This document shows, one piece after another, positions 53,693 to 63,838 of a stretch of 64,000 nucleotides of DNA (its first letter is position 1; each line of letters opens with the position of its first letter). The position numbers and the translations under genes were made by a program. Where the stretch lies: NCBI RefSeq assembly GCF_014633365.1, contig NC_068346.1, positions 31,724,639-31,788,638 of the forward strand, read 5' to 3'. Source of the stretch: Diospyros lotus. Lineage: Eukaryota; Streptophyta; Magnoliopsida; Ericales; Ebenaceae. The notes under the pieces are model-generated. The model made no database searches, had not been told where the DNA came from, and worked only from the letters and a program-made list of their open reading frames with translations.

Positions 53693-54989
53693 GGACATGT
53701 GAAACGAGGCTAGATCCCACAATTATGAAGATAATGCAAAAACACCTTAAATTCTCCCCCATTATCAGTTTGTAAAGCCTTAAGCTTCGTTTGAAATTGG
53801 ATTTCAACAAGTTTGTGAAGATTTTGAAGATGGAAAGGGCATCTGATTTAAGTTTCAATGGGTATAGCGAGGTATATCGTGAATAAGCATCCACAAATAT
53901 GATATAATACTGATATCCTTTAATGGACAATCCAAGAGACGAACCCCACAAATTAGAGTAAACTAATTCTAGAGGCTTAGTGACTGTAATTGGACAATCA
54001 ACAAAAGGTAATTGTCTAAGCTTGCCAACTTTACAAGAATCGCAGAAAATAACTCTTGAACAAGAAGAAGGCAAATGTATTTTATTAAGAATCAAATGCA
54101 GTACATTGGAAGATGGGTGCCCTAACTTGGCATGCCACCTATGATATAATTGTTCTTTACATGCTAACTGAACATCAGGAGACAATCCATGACAAAATGG
54201 AAACGGTCTCTTACATTTATTTTCAAAAGAAAAAGTACTTTGCAAAGAAGATGTACTGCAAGCTATAGGCTGAGACTTAATAGACTGGGATGAGGAAGAT
54301 GAAGCAGCAGGAGCAAGTGCTGAACTTAGTTGGTACAACCCATCCTTAAGATGTCCTAGGAGTAGCACTGCCCCGGTACTCTTGTCCTTAATCAAACAAG
54401 AACTAGAATTAAACTCGGCAACAAGGTCATACTCTCTAGTTAGTTGAGACACACTGATTAAGTTCCTCTTCATGTTAGGGACATGTAAGACATTGGGTAA
54501 GGAAATAGAAGAAGCAGGTTTAGTTTGAGCATACAAATGTCCAATTCTTATATGGGAAATTGACAGTTGCTTACCGTTTCCAACAAAAACACATTCATTG
54601 CCATTGTAAGGCGAATGAAGTGAAAGATTTCCAAGATTAGAAGTTATATGATTTGTAGCTCCAGAATCAACGAGCCAAACAGGATCTGTGAAAGATGACT
54701 TTGGTAGAGAGGCATTATCAATAGGCTGTGAAAAATGGTTGTAAGGAGTCTGTGAAAACTGATTATAAGAAGTTCCTAAAATAGAACCTAGCTCATTCAT
54801 GTAGACCTCATTAGAACCATTTAGGGAAGTTGAATAAGCTTGAGTATTTGATTGGGAAACCATTTGAGGCCATCCAACATTTTGATTATACACAAAACTC
54901 CTCTGAAGGTTGCTATCAAACTCATGATAGCACTTGTCAACAAAGTGGCTTGGTTTACCACACAGTTGGCAGTAAATTCTCTTTCCACA
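53693..54989 (-). pseudogene. Copia-F gag end, protease and integrase
   Basis: CQLCGKPSHFVDKCYHEFD (knuckle), protease WLVDSGATNH (intact), pre-integrase WHAKLGHPSSN with CDSCKVGKLRQLPF, integrase NLWGSS (first Asp lost: SNLW instead of SDLW) and a frameshifted core. The gag upstream of the knuckle is missing: the frame is joined to RTE-2 sequence at about 54990. Confidence 0.86.
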
Positions 54990-55025
54990 CATTCTGTTTT
55001 CTTTCTACTTAATTTAAATCCCTTA

Positions 55026-55552
55026 GGTTGCGTTCTCTTTACTGTTTTCAAGTCATTTTTAATTTTCAATTTTCTAAAATAATGAAAACGCGTTCTCTTT
55101 GCTGTTTTTAAAAATACATTTTTGAAAACAAAAAAAAAAATTGTAAAGAAAACTCAAAACAACAAAAAGTTATTTTGAGTGTTTTCATCAAAAACAAACT
55201 CTAAACTCAAAATACATCTATTTATTTATTTATTCATATTTTATTATTGTAATGGAAAAAAAATATTACAAAATTCATTAACTTTAAAATGTATATATTT
55301 TTTAATAATATATTAACATTAAATATTTATAATTTACTTAATAATCAAATTTATTGAATAAAATATCATTAAAAAAATATTTTCAAAATTTCAAAGACAA
55401 CGCGTTTTCTAATTTTCTGTTTTGAAAAATAGTTTTTCAAAATGACAAAGAGAACGCGTTTTCAATTTTCTAAAATCAGATTATCAAAATAGAAAACTGA
55501 AAATAAATTCAAAACTCAAAACTGAAAATTGAAAAGCAAAGAGAACGCAGCC
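55026..55552. mobile_element. Tourist-like (PIF/Harbinger) MITE inside RTE-2
   Basis: 527 bp with terminal inverted repeats GGTTGCGTTCTCTTT / GGCTGCGTTCTCTTT (14 of 15) and a TTA duplication (55023-55025, 55553-55555), the signature of Tourist-type elements. AT-rich, no coding capacity. A second inverted pair AACGCGTTCTCTTTG / CAAAGAGAACGCGTT lies inside (about 55087 and 55443). Removing the element and one TTA restores the RTE sequence seen in RTE-1 (about 11690). Confidence 0.93.
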
Positions 55553-56859
55553 TTAGATTCTAAATTGTTTCTCCACAACTCAAGCTTAATGTTTACTCAT
55601 TTTTTTGTTTCATCCACCAACACTATGTCGTCTGCAAATAGCATACACTATGGCACATCTGTCTGAATATCTTTAGTGAGTTCATCTATTACTAGGGCAA
55701 ATAAGTATGGACTTAGTGCAGAACTTTGATGCAGTCCTATTGTAGTTGTAAATGGTTCAGTATCCCCTCCGCATGTTCTGACCCTTGTTTCTACACCATG
55801 ATACATGTCCTTAAGGGCTTGTATATAGGCTATTTTGACTCCTTTCTTCACTAGAACCCTCCATAATACTTCTCTAGGGACCCTATCATAGGCCTTTTCT
55901 AGATCTATAAACACCATATGTAGGTACTTCTGATGATCTCGATACCTTTCCATTAGACGCCTTAGTAAATATATAGCTTCCATTGTTGACCTACCAGGCA
56001 TGAAACCAAACTGATTTTCTGACACCTTTGTTTCCTTTCTGAGCCTCTGCTCTATTACTCTCTCTCAGAGTTTCATGGCATGACTCATTAACTTAATTCC
56101 TCTATAATTTTCACAATTTTGAACATATCCTTTGTTCTTGTATATAGGAACCAAAGTACTATTCTTCCACTCATCTGGCATCTTTTTTTATTTAAGAATG
56201 GCGTTAAATAGTTGCGTTAGCCAGGAGATGCCCTCTTCTCCCATGCATTTCCATGCTTCTATTGGTATATTATCCGGTCCCACTGCCTTATGATTTTTCA
56301 TCTTTTTTAATGCCTGTCTTATTTCATTTGAACTTATGCGTCGATAGAATGTGTAGCTCACATTCCCTTCAGAGTTACTAAGATGTCCCAACCTAACTCT
56401 TGTGTCACCACCATCATTGAATAATTTTGTGAAATACTCCTTCCATCTCTCCTTAATCGCTCCCTCATTTATTAAAACATTTTGATTGTCATCTTTTATG
56501 CATTTCACTTGATTTAAATCCCGTATTTTTCTTTCTCTTGCTTTAACTAATTTATATATATCCCTTTCTCCATCTTTTGTATCAAGTCGTTTATATAGAT
56601 TATCATATGTTTTTTATCTTGCTTCACTAACAGCTCTTTTTGCTGTCTTTTTTGCTTCTTTATAATTTTTTTGATTTTCTTCATTGTTGCATTGATATAC
56701 CGCCTTATAGCAAGTTTTCTTATTTTTAATTTTCAATTGTACTTCTTCATTCCACCACCAAGACTCCTTAAGGTTAGGGGCTCTACCATTTGTCTCTTCA
56801 AGGACTACCTTTGTCATGCTTCTCAGAGCATTAGCCAGTTCTTTCCACATTTGGTTTGT
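55553..56859 (-). pseudogene. RTE-2 reverse transcriptase
   Basis: Linker (56614-56850), RT part 1 (56188-56508: [38 protein letters not shown]) and part 2 (55648-56025: [37 protein letters not shown]). A stop follows TDVP; beyond it the FADD motif is preserved near 55630. Stops at about 56185 and 56070 also interrupt it. The Gly of QGS reads Ser. Confidence 0.88.
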
Positions 56860-57528
56860 CTATCTTTCTCCATTCCATTCCCTTCTACCCCTTAATTTTT
56901 CTTTGAAGATTAGTTGTTTCTCCTCTTTTAAATTCCACCACCTGATTCTTGGATTTTGTTTTATGTGATTTTTTCTCTTCCAATTTCTTACTTGGACGTC
57001 AAGTACTAGAAGTCTATGTTGAGTAGTCAAACACTCTCCCGGTATCACCTTACAATTCCTACAACATAACCGATCCTCTTGTCTCACGAGGAAGTAATCT
57101 ATTTGGGTGCTTGAGGTGATATTTTTATATGTGATTAAGTGTTCGTCCCGTTTTTTGAACCTAGTATTGGTTATAATGAGCCCATATGCCATAGCAAAAT
57201 CTAGGATAGATTTACCCTCATTATTAATTTTCCCGAATCCATACCCTCCGTGTACCTCTCTATATCCGTTTCCGTCTCTACCCACGTGCCCATTTAAGTC
57301 ACCTCCTATAATCACTTTCTCTCCTCTTGGTATCATTTGTATGAGTCCCTCTAGGTCCTCCCAGAATTTTGCTTTTATCTCATCACCTAACCCCGCTTGT
57401 GGTGCATATATACTAAAGATATTCATAGTCATTCTTCCTAGACTAATCTTCACCATAATAATCCTATCCCCTATTCTCTTTACATTCACTACCTCATCTA
57501 TTAAGCTTTTATCCATAATAATCCCCAC
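56860..57528 (-). pseudogene. RTE-2 endonuclease
   Basis: GIIMDKSLIDEVVN, SIYAPQAGLGDE, IIGGDLNGHVGRDGNG, KSILDFAMAYGL and TQIDYFLVRQEDR give the core and C-terminal catalytic blocks in one frame. It is intact where RTE-1 has its one-base loss. Ends with a stop after REWNGER (RQTNQMW in RTE-1). Confidence 0.88.
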
Positions 57529-58043
57529 TCCATTTTTCGCTCGATCAGTTCCTGTATACCATATTTTATATCCAGCTTCTGATAAAGTTTTTGCTTTTTT
57601 CCCTACCTATCTCGTCTCTTGAAGGCACATAATATTAATTTTTCTCCTAATCATCACATCCACCACTTCCATAGCTTTGCCTGTTAATGTTTCTATGTTC
57701 CATGACCCAATCCTTAATCTATGATTTTGTTTTTGGCCTTGACTTTGGATTTGATTTTGTTTTTGGCCTTGACTTTGAATTTGATTTTGTTTTTGATTTT
57801 GATTTTGATTTTGGTTTTGGTTTTGATTTTGATTTTGATTTTGGTTTTGATTTTGATTTGGACTAGCTTCTTTACCCACATCCGTCCAGGCAAATGCGGG
57901 AACCCTTGCTCATTTATCACTATATCCGAGCGCCGATGCAGCGGCCCTAGCTCACTTGTCACTACACGGGGGCAGTGTAGCGCGTCGCTATGAAGGGTTA
58001 TGCCCACGCTCAAACGATTTTTCATAATTTGTCTAGAGTTCAT
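57529..58043 (-). pseudogene. RTE-2 N-terminal leader, QN repeat and endonuclease start
   Basis: A leader in one frame and a (QN)n repeat in another (57780-57865 on plus, fewer and differently ordered hexamers than RTE-1), then GSWNIETLTGKAM and MCLQETR. A TAG replaces the Trp after QETR at about 57607. Confidence 0.85.
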
Positions 58044-58149
58044 GATTTGGATCTGACTAAGTTTTACGTTGGCTGTCGGCTACCTAACACAACCCTCCTT
58101 CTTTATTCGGGCTTGGGACCGACAGTGAATAACATCCCCAGGCGGAGTT

Positions 58150-58320
58150 TGCCTATATACTCAGCAGCTGAAATGAAAATGCGCTAACATAAGTCGCACA
58201 TAGCAGTAAGAAATTAAGCTAGCTAGGACTACCAACATTCACAGAAAACAATATAATTAGAAGAGGAGAAAATAATAAGAAGCAAAGCACAGCTTGCTTC
58301 AAGTAACACTTCCTTTCACA
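58150..58320 (-). repeat. Copia-F 5' LTR remnant
   Basis: 171 bp matching 51381-51551 with about five differences. The other 108 bp are lost at the RTE-2 5' end. Confidence 0.9.
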
Positions 58321-59027
58321 CACGGAAGCAGTTTCTGCCCAGTTGAGTAACCATATTGGTCCTTGGAAAATAAAATGAAAATATTTCTTATACTAAGTTG
58401 TGTGAAGCACCATCAAAATCCTCTACTTCAAGCTCTATTGGGATTTCAAGTTGTAAGACAAAATATGTGTGGGTTCTTCCACTACCTTGATGGCTAAATA
58501 AGTGGTCATAAGTTGGCATGTGAACACATAAGGAAGCATGTCCTACTCGAGAGAGCAAAGCTATCTCCTTAAACATGCACCTTGAAGCTAACATTTCAGC
58601 ATTTGTCTTGTGTCTTCATAGGTGCCTTGGCACTTGGCATCTGTGTTACCATGTGGTTTGCAAGCCATCATGGGGTATGGTGGTGCAGTTTGTAATTTAC
58701 GGGCATGATCAGGGCATGACTCTGATTTTGTTGTAATTGCACTTTTATTTTAAAGCTTTGTGGATTTCTGGTCAGTAGATTTGTGGTCCTGCCATGATGT
58801 TTTATATTGGATTTAGGGTGGATGGTGGTGTTATCAGCTCTGACATTTAATGTGATGTTCTGATTATAGCGTCGTATTTAGTTTTGGTATTGTGATCTCT
58901 ACATTGTGCCATTTCACAATGAAAAATAATTGCCCGTCTTCTTGTTAGTTTCAATGACTTGATTTTTTGATGATTAAAAAGCTAGTCGGTCTTTTTTCAT
59001 TGTTGTGTGTTTTGTTGAAAAAATTAG
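58321..59027 (+). other. End of intron 6
   Basis: Ordinary T-rich intron, nothing recognisable. Acceptor GAAAAAATTAG at 59027 is weaker than average but is the one that keeps the frame. Confidence 0.65.
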
Positions 59028-59546
59028 GTAATGGTGGGGCAAAAAGCATGTCTGAGCTTCCTGTTCATATTGACAATGAGGGCCATGTTGAGAACTTTTC
59101 TTCTACATATGCATCCCCTACTGCTGATCTTGTGGATAGCTGTATTTCCGCAGAAGCTGACCAATCATCAAGATCTGCTACCTTTTCATGTTCCATTCTT
59201 GGGAGTGCATTTGGTCACCTGAAGGTTGTGGAAACAATCAGCTTAGTTGCATTACAGGGTAGAAATAAAAAAAATCACAATTATGATATTTGCAATGGCA
59301 AGGAAAATAGTGGTACCTGTGCTGCAATTCAACCCAGCATTTTGAGTTCAAACTCATTGGATGAGACTTCACTGAATATGTTTGCTGAGAAACTTGGCTG
59401 TTACTCCTGCAATCTTGCAATTGATCCATTTTGGCCGCTTTGTATGTTTGAACTCCGAGGAAAATGCAATAATGATGAGTGTTTAAGGCAGCATGCCAAA
59501 GATTACAGCAGCAGAAGTATGAAGCTTAAAAATTTTGATAGTACTG
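59028..59546 (+). CDS. ZFC3H1: Host gene exon 7 with CCCH zinc finger
   Basis: Phase 1 to 1, about 173 codons. The first two thirds are Ser/Asn-rich (KSMSELPVHIDNEG...), then EKLGCYSCNLAIDPFWPLCM leads into the finger: Cys953, Cys961, Cys966 and His970 with spacing C-X7-C-X4-C-X3-H, followed by AKDYSSR. This is the zf-C3H1 putative zinc finger, the defining domain of the family. Donor CTG|GTACGA. Reading through the donor meets a stop four codons later. Confidence 0.87.
59441..59494 (+). other. zf-C3H1 zinc-finger motif
   Basis: Encodes CMFELRGKCNNDECLRQH. The three Cys and one His are all present, with the family's typical PFWPLC lead-in just upstream. Expected to bind zinc and contribute to RNA or partner contacts. 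Confidence 0.85.
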
Positions 59547-59634
59547 GTACGAATACTTGCTGAAAATCTGTACAAACTTTGGAAACTTGAATTTTATTGT
59601 TTTTAATTGACTTTGCAACCACTTTCTTCTGCAG

Positions 59635-59957
59635 ATTGTCTAGTTGGGCTATCAACCGACATAGGAAATTTTAATGGTGCAAGAAATACCTGCAAATATT
59701 TTGATTTGGCCCCACCCACTTATCTGGTTTGCTTGGAGACACTGAAAGCTGATGTCCATACCTATGGATCTGTCCTCGCCCTAACTGGTGGACAGTGCTG
59801 GCAGAAATGTTTCAGTACTACTTTGGTTCTGTCAAGTTTGCTTCCTTCAGATTCATCTACAGATGAAGCATTCTTGCATGGCAGTGAAGCTCGTATTGAG
59901 GTCTGCGGGAGTTGGAATAGTCAATCATTATACTTCCACAGTAAAAATGGCAAAATG
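59635..59957 (+). CDS. ZFC3H1: Host gene exon 8
   Basis: After an 88-bp intron (acceptor TTCTTCTGCAG). Phase 1 to 0, encoding DCLVGLSTDIGN, a PPTYLVCLETLKADVHTYGS segment and SLYFHSKNGKM; donor ATG|GTATGT. The PPTYLVCLE... stretch is conserved after the finger in plant homologues, as I recall. Confidence 0.83.
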
Positions 59958-60427
59958 GTATGTTGGCACTAATTCAATCTGTTTGTTCAGTACTTGTATT
60001 GTTTCTCCATTTCTAGTCTTTTTTTTATCTATTTTGTTTCTTCTGACTCTGTGTGTGCGCGAGCATGTGTATAGCTGCCAGAAATTCTTCAAACCATCTT
60101 GTGTTCTATAACTCAAGCTGTAGCATATTTGATAATTCATGGGTTTTCTTTATTTGACTCCCAAAGGGATTGCTAGGAATGTTGTGCTGTTATGTATAAA
60201 ACTCCCACTTTGTCAGTTTTATGACACTTCAAAAGGGAAGCGCCAGTTGTAGGGTGGCAGGGGGAACAGGGCTTTCGATTTTTCAGTTAATTTTTTTATT
60301 TTGATTTTTCTTTTGTGTTCAATTTTCGTTTATAGCTTAACATGTTGTTCAATAAGCATTTTGGGTTTTGCCTTCTGCTTTTTTGTTTCTTTGTTTTCTT
60401 TCTTCTTTTGCCTCGACTCTCCAACAG
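59958..60427 (+). other. Intron 8
   Basis: 470 bp, T-rich, with a long pyrimidine tract (about 60380-60420) before CTCCAACAG. Confidence 0.7.
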
Positions 60428-60535
60428 AGAACAGAATCGCTGGACTTCAGCAACTCTCTGGGAGTTGTCAATGACTCCTATATGGGTCAATGGGAATTCA
60501 GTAACTCCTCTAGTGATCTTGGGGAGGGGAAGGCA
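60428..60535 (+). CDS. ZFC3H1: Host gene exon 9 (short)
   Basis: 36 codons in phase 0 from RTESLDFSNSLG to SSDLGEGKA, acceptor CCAACAG after a strong pyrimidine tract and donor GCA|GTAAGA. It is small and has no ATG, so it is easy to miss, but it keeps the frame of exon 8 and both splice sites are good. Later exons lie beyond the window. Confidence 0.7.
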
Positions 60536-60623
60536 GTAAGATGAAAATGAAATGGAAATTGTGGAAACACCTTTCTGTTTGTGATTTTTCCAATTTTTTA
60601 AAAAAAAATTGAAAATGAAAACA

Positions 60624-61064
60624 TTTCAGTCCCTCATGAACCTAATTTTTGAGCCTTACCTAAGGAAATTTGTCCTAGTATTCTTTGATGACATCTTGGT
60701 ATATAGTCCCACCTTGGACCGACATATATCTCACCTCAAAACCACCCTGGAGGTCCTTAGAGCTAACCAACTTTTCATCAAAAGGTCAAAGTGTGCATTT
60801 GGGCAGAATCAAGTGGAGTATTTGGGGCATTTAATTTCTGGGGTAGGGGTTAGCACCAACCTTAAAAAAGTGGACACCATGTTGGCCTGGCCCAAATCCA
60901 CAACCGTGAGGGCCTTGAGAGGGTTCCTTGAGCTAATCGGTTATTATTGGCGATTTGTCAAAGGGTACGGAACTATAAGCAAACCTCTAACCGAACTCTT
61001 GAAGAGAGGGGGCTTCAATTGGGAGCAGGAAGCCAAGACAACCTTTGAAAAGGGCAATGAGTGA
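60624..61064 (+). pseudogene. Gypsy reverse transcriptase (C-terminal half)
   Basis: LVFFDDILVYS (FDD motif intact), HISHLKTTLEVLRANQLF, KCAFGQNQVEYLGHLIS, TTVRALRGFLELIGYYWRFVKGY and KPLTELLKR. The frame breaks after FEKGNE. Confidence 0.88.
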
Positions 61065-61542
61065 GGTTCCAGTTTTGGGGTTACCTGATTTTGGCCAACT
61101 GTTTGTAGTAGAAACAGATGTTTGTGACAATGGTATTGGAGCAGTACTATCCCAGAAAGGAAGACCCTTAGCCTTCTTAAGTTGAGCTCTAAGTGGGAGA
61201 CATGGAGGCCTAAGTATATATGAGAAAGAATTTTTAGTTGTTCTAATGGTAGTGGATAGATGGCGTCATTATTTAGAGGGGGGGGGGGGTAAATTTATAA
61301 TCCAAACAAATCATGAGAGCTTGAAATTCTTACTGCAACAAAAATTGCAAACTCAACTACAAAAGAAGGGGATGGCTAAGTTAATGGGGTTAGACTATTC
61401 AATACAATATTGGAAGGGCAAGGAGAATGTGGCAGCAGACGTCCTCTCAAGATGTTATGAAGATGGAAACTTGGCAGCCATTACTATAGTAGTGTCGGAT
61501 TGGTGTAATGAGGTAGTGGATAGCTATGAAGGGGATGAATAG
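61065..61542 (+). pseudogene. Gypsy RNase H
   Basis: FVVETDVCDNGIGAVLSQKG, PLAFLS, SIYEKEFLVVLMVV, DRWRHYLE and VAADVLSR. A 12-G run at 61278-61289 inserts extra Gly residues into the normally compact HYLEG-F region while keeping the frame. One stop near 61183. Confidence 0.86.
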
Positions 61543-61783
61543 GTGCAAGATCTCATGCAAGAAGTGGCGGTGAGACCACAAGGGGCTGGGGGTTACACTT
61601 CGAGAGAAGGAATGCTACGACTATAAGGCAAAGTGGTCATAGGCTGTAAGGGGGACCTAAGGAAAAAAATACTATAGTCGCTGCATGAGTTTGCATGAGT
61701 CTCCCTTAGGGGGACATTTGGGAGTCCAAAACACCTACTTAAGGATTAAACGACTATTCCACTAGCCAAAATTAAAGTTTGAC

Positions 61784-62407
61784 ATGAAGAAGTTTGTATT
61801 ATCTTGTGATACTTGCAAGAGGTGCAAGTATGAAAATGTTGCTTACCTCAGGTTGCTCCGGCCCTTACCAGTACCTGACCAAGCTTGGACTAGTGTGTCC
61901 ATGGATTTCTTTGAGGGACTACCCAAGTCAGATGGGAAGGATAGTGTGCTAGTGGTGGTCGATAGGTTTACTAAATTTGCACACTTTATAGGGTTGACTC
62001 ACTTCTATACGGCCCAAGAGGTGGCCAGAGCTTTCATGGACAGAATAGTGGCCTTGCATGGGGTGCTGAATGTGATCATATCAGATAGGAACATAATATT
62101 TACCAGCATCGTGTGGCAAGAACTTATGAGGTCAATTGGGATAAAGCTCAACATGTCGACTATCTACCACCCTCAAACGGATGGGAAAACGGAGAGGGTA
62201 AACCAGAGTTTAGAAACCTATCTTAGGTGCATTTGTATTCTACACCCTAACCAGTGGCACAGATAGCTTACTTTGGCCCAGTGGTGGTACAACTCTACCC
62301 ACCACACCAACCTTAAAATGTCTCCCTTTGAAGCTAATTACGGTTACAAACCCCCAATATTATCGGCCATAGGAGGGTAGACTAGAGTTGCATCAGTGGA
62401 AGAATAT
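61784..62407 (+). pseudogene. Gypsy integrase core
   Basis: Zinc-binding part (SCDTCKRCKYEN), core with SVSMDFFEGLPKS, VVVDRFTKFAHFIGL, IISDRNIIFTS and HPQTDGKTERVNQSLE; the three acidic residues are in place. A TAG follows LHPNQWHR at a Trp position (62264), and stops near 62378 and 62412 interrupt the C-terminal part. Confidence 0.88.
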
Positions 62408-62449
62408 TTGTAGCAAAGGAGGGTGGTACTTAGACAACTCAAGTAGGAA

Positions 62450-62941
62450 TTGGCCTCGGCCCAAAACAGAATGAAACAATATGCAGACCTGAGCAGGAGT
62501 GACAGAGAACTGGAGGTTGGGGAGAAGGTTTATTTGCGATTGAAGCATCCCCATTTGAAGTCTCTTACTCAAGGACCGGTTACTAAACTAACTCTCCGAT
62601 ATTTTGGCCCGTTCACTATCATAGCTAAGGTGGGAAAGGTGGCCTACCAGTTGCAACTCCCTGAAGGATCCCGAATGCATCCCATCTTCCATGTTTCTCT
62701 CTTAAAAAGGTCATCAGGCAGGGAGCATGTCAACCCCGAGCTGCCATCCTTGCCTAAGGAAAAGAAAAGAATGGAAGAACTAGAAGCAATATTGGATAGA
62801 AGAGTGATCCATAACCATGGGGTCCCTCTCATTCAGGTGCTGGTCAAGTGGCAGGGCGAAGACAAGGGAAACAGCACCTGGGAATATTTGCCAAGTCTCC
62901 TTCAGCGATTCCCCAGGGCCAGCCTCCTCAGCATTTCTTGA
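62450..62941 (+). pseudogene. Gypsy integrase C-terminus and chromodomain
   Basis: QNRMKQYADLSRSDRELEVGEKVYLRL, RYFGPFTIIAKVGKVAYQLQLP and HPIFHVSLLKR (GPF/GPY-type module), then a chromodomain-like VLVKWQGEDKGNSTWEYL. It ends at a TGA at 62939. Chromodomains of this type steer integration to particular chromatin. Confidence 0.88.
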
Positions 62942-62971
62942 GGATAAGAAATTGTTCGAGGGAGGGGCAAT

Positions 62972-63426
62972 TGTCACACACAGTGACAATGGCGTGATAT
63001 CAGCCGCTTCGAATTTGTCTTAGTGGTCTTTCCTTTTATGCTATATTGTTATGTTTTCATTTACTTTATGCAATGGTACTCGTTGGGAATATGGTAGCTG
63101 TAAGAAGATAGGATATTTTAGAGGAGGGGTCCACGTGTAAAGGGGCCTAGAAAAAGACAAAAGAGTTAGTTATTAGGGATGGGATCTGCTGTGGCAGCAC
63201 TCATGCTAGAGGCTTATATACCCTCCAGACCCAGCTTGTAGAGGCATGAAAAATCAAAAAAATCTTATTCTTTCTCTTCATTAACTCCTCTCTGTTTTCT
63301 CTTCCTTTTTCCTTCCCTCTCAAAACTCTCTCTCACTTGCTTCGTCTTCTCCTAAGATCCCTACTGACCTTCTAATTCATACCGGATTAGTAAACTGCAT
63401 ACTTTGTCACTATCGAGTTTGTAACA
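62972..63426 (+). repeat. Gypsy 3' LTR
   Basis: 455 bp from TGTCACACACAG to GTTTGTAACA, with a TATA-like GCTTATATACC at about 63212 and a CT-rich downstream part. No primer site follows; a copia gag starts 10 bp later. Confidence 0.7.
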
Positions 63427-63436
63427 ATTCACATCA

Positions 63437-63838
63437 ATGGCGAGAAATCATTAACAAAGTTCAAGTTCAACATCTCCATTCAACTTCTATTATTTCTCAG
63501 TTGCAATTTGATTTCTCCTCAATTGCAAAATCTTTGAACTATAATCCAATAAAATTGGAGACAGATAACTATCTCTTTTGGGAGGCTCAAATCCTTGCCA
63601 AATTTAGAACCTTTGACCTAGTTCAATTCATCACAAAATTGGAGAAACCTCCTGTGAAGCATATTCAAGATCCTAATTCCAGAAATCCAGATGATCAGAA
63701 GGTGAATGAAGGATATCTTGCGTGGCTTAGGTCAAATCAATTACTTTTAGGCTGGTTATTCTCTACAATCAGCAAAGAAGTGCTGCTCAAGTTGTTCGTT
63801 GTGAGTCATCATGTGAATTGTGTTGTGGTATATTCTTA
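63437..63838 (+). pseudogene. Copia-G: gag fragment
   Basis: ATG at 63437, stop after five codons (MARNH), frameshift near 63480, then a clean capsid stretch: SIAKSLNYNPIKLETDNYLF, AKFRTFDLVQFITKLE and LAWLRSNQLLLGWLFSTI. A one-base loss near 63784 shifts the following RCESS block out of frame. Related to the Copia-A/C/D/F lineage. Confidence 0.82.

Larger units (their letters stand above)
54990..58149 (-). mobile_element. RTE-2: RTE LINE fused into Copia-F
   Basis: Shares 5' end (58149, AACTCCGCCTGGGG) and coding sequence with RTE-1 at high identity, in the same order. Its 3' end is missing: the RT C-terminal region and TTG tail present in RTE-1 are absent, and the sequence joins Copia-F gag at about 54990. 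No target-site duplication is seen. It carries a MITE at 55026-55552. Confidence 0.9.
51273..58320 (-). mobile_element. Copia-F: Ty1/copia element truncated by RTE-2
   Basis: 3' LTR 51273-51551 and the outer 171 bp of the 5' LTR (58150-58320) are flanked by CATGG and CACGG, a duplication with one mismatch. Between them lie RNase H, RT, hinge, integrase, protease and the gag end on the minus strand, but the inner 108 bp of the 5' LTR, the primer site and most of gag are gone at the RTE-2 junction. Two internal losses occur at 53475-53692 and near 52805. Same lineage as Copia-A, -C and -D. Confidence 0.88.
6180..60535 (+). other. ZFC3H1: Host gene: plant ZFC3H1-like zinc-finger protein (5' part, at least 9 exons)
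   Basis: Nine exons with GT-AG borders and matching phases (0,1,1,0,0,1,1,0,0 after exons 1-9) give 1131 uninterrupted codons and no stop, so the gene continues beyond the window. Landmarks are an acidic EEGELSSSD N-terminus, Ser/Asp-rich SFSDDDSSSDAEE (about residues 131-143), coiled coils at about 247-275 and 519-583, a LEATLRSQLFARL motif at about 751, and a CCCH zinc finger at 953-970. The zf-C3H1 finger and this order match plant homologues of ZFC3H1, which in animals links nuclear polyadenylated RNA to the MTR4/exosome. The C-terminal helical-repeat part would lie outside. Introns: 529, 24711, 88, 16169, 144, 8764, 88, 470 bp, then an incomplete ninth. Exons 5-9 are inferred by splicing logic, without transcript data. 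Confidence 0.85.
60624..63426 (+). mobile_element. Gypsy element, 5'-truncated, with chromodomain and 3' LTR
   Basis: Starts abruptly in the middle of RT (FQSLMNLIFEPYLRKF), 88 bp after exon 9, and proceeds through RNase H, integrase and a C-terminal chromodomain to a polypurine tract (GGGAGGGGCAA, about 62960) and one LTR at 62972. The 5' LTR, gag, protease and RT start are absent. This is a chromovirus of the Reina/Galadriel/Tcn1-type group by its chromodomain; the exact clade is not determined. Several stops. Confidence 0.87.

Noticed and set aside
60624..63426. Integrated pararetrovirus considered for the RT/RNase H region
   Set aside because: Integrase, chromodomain and an LTR are present and no movement or coat protein is seen, so it is a gypsy retrotransposon.
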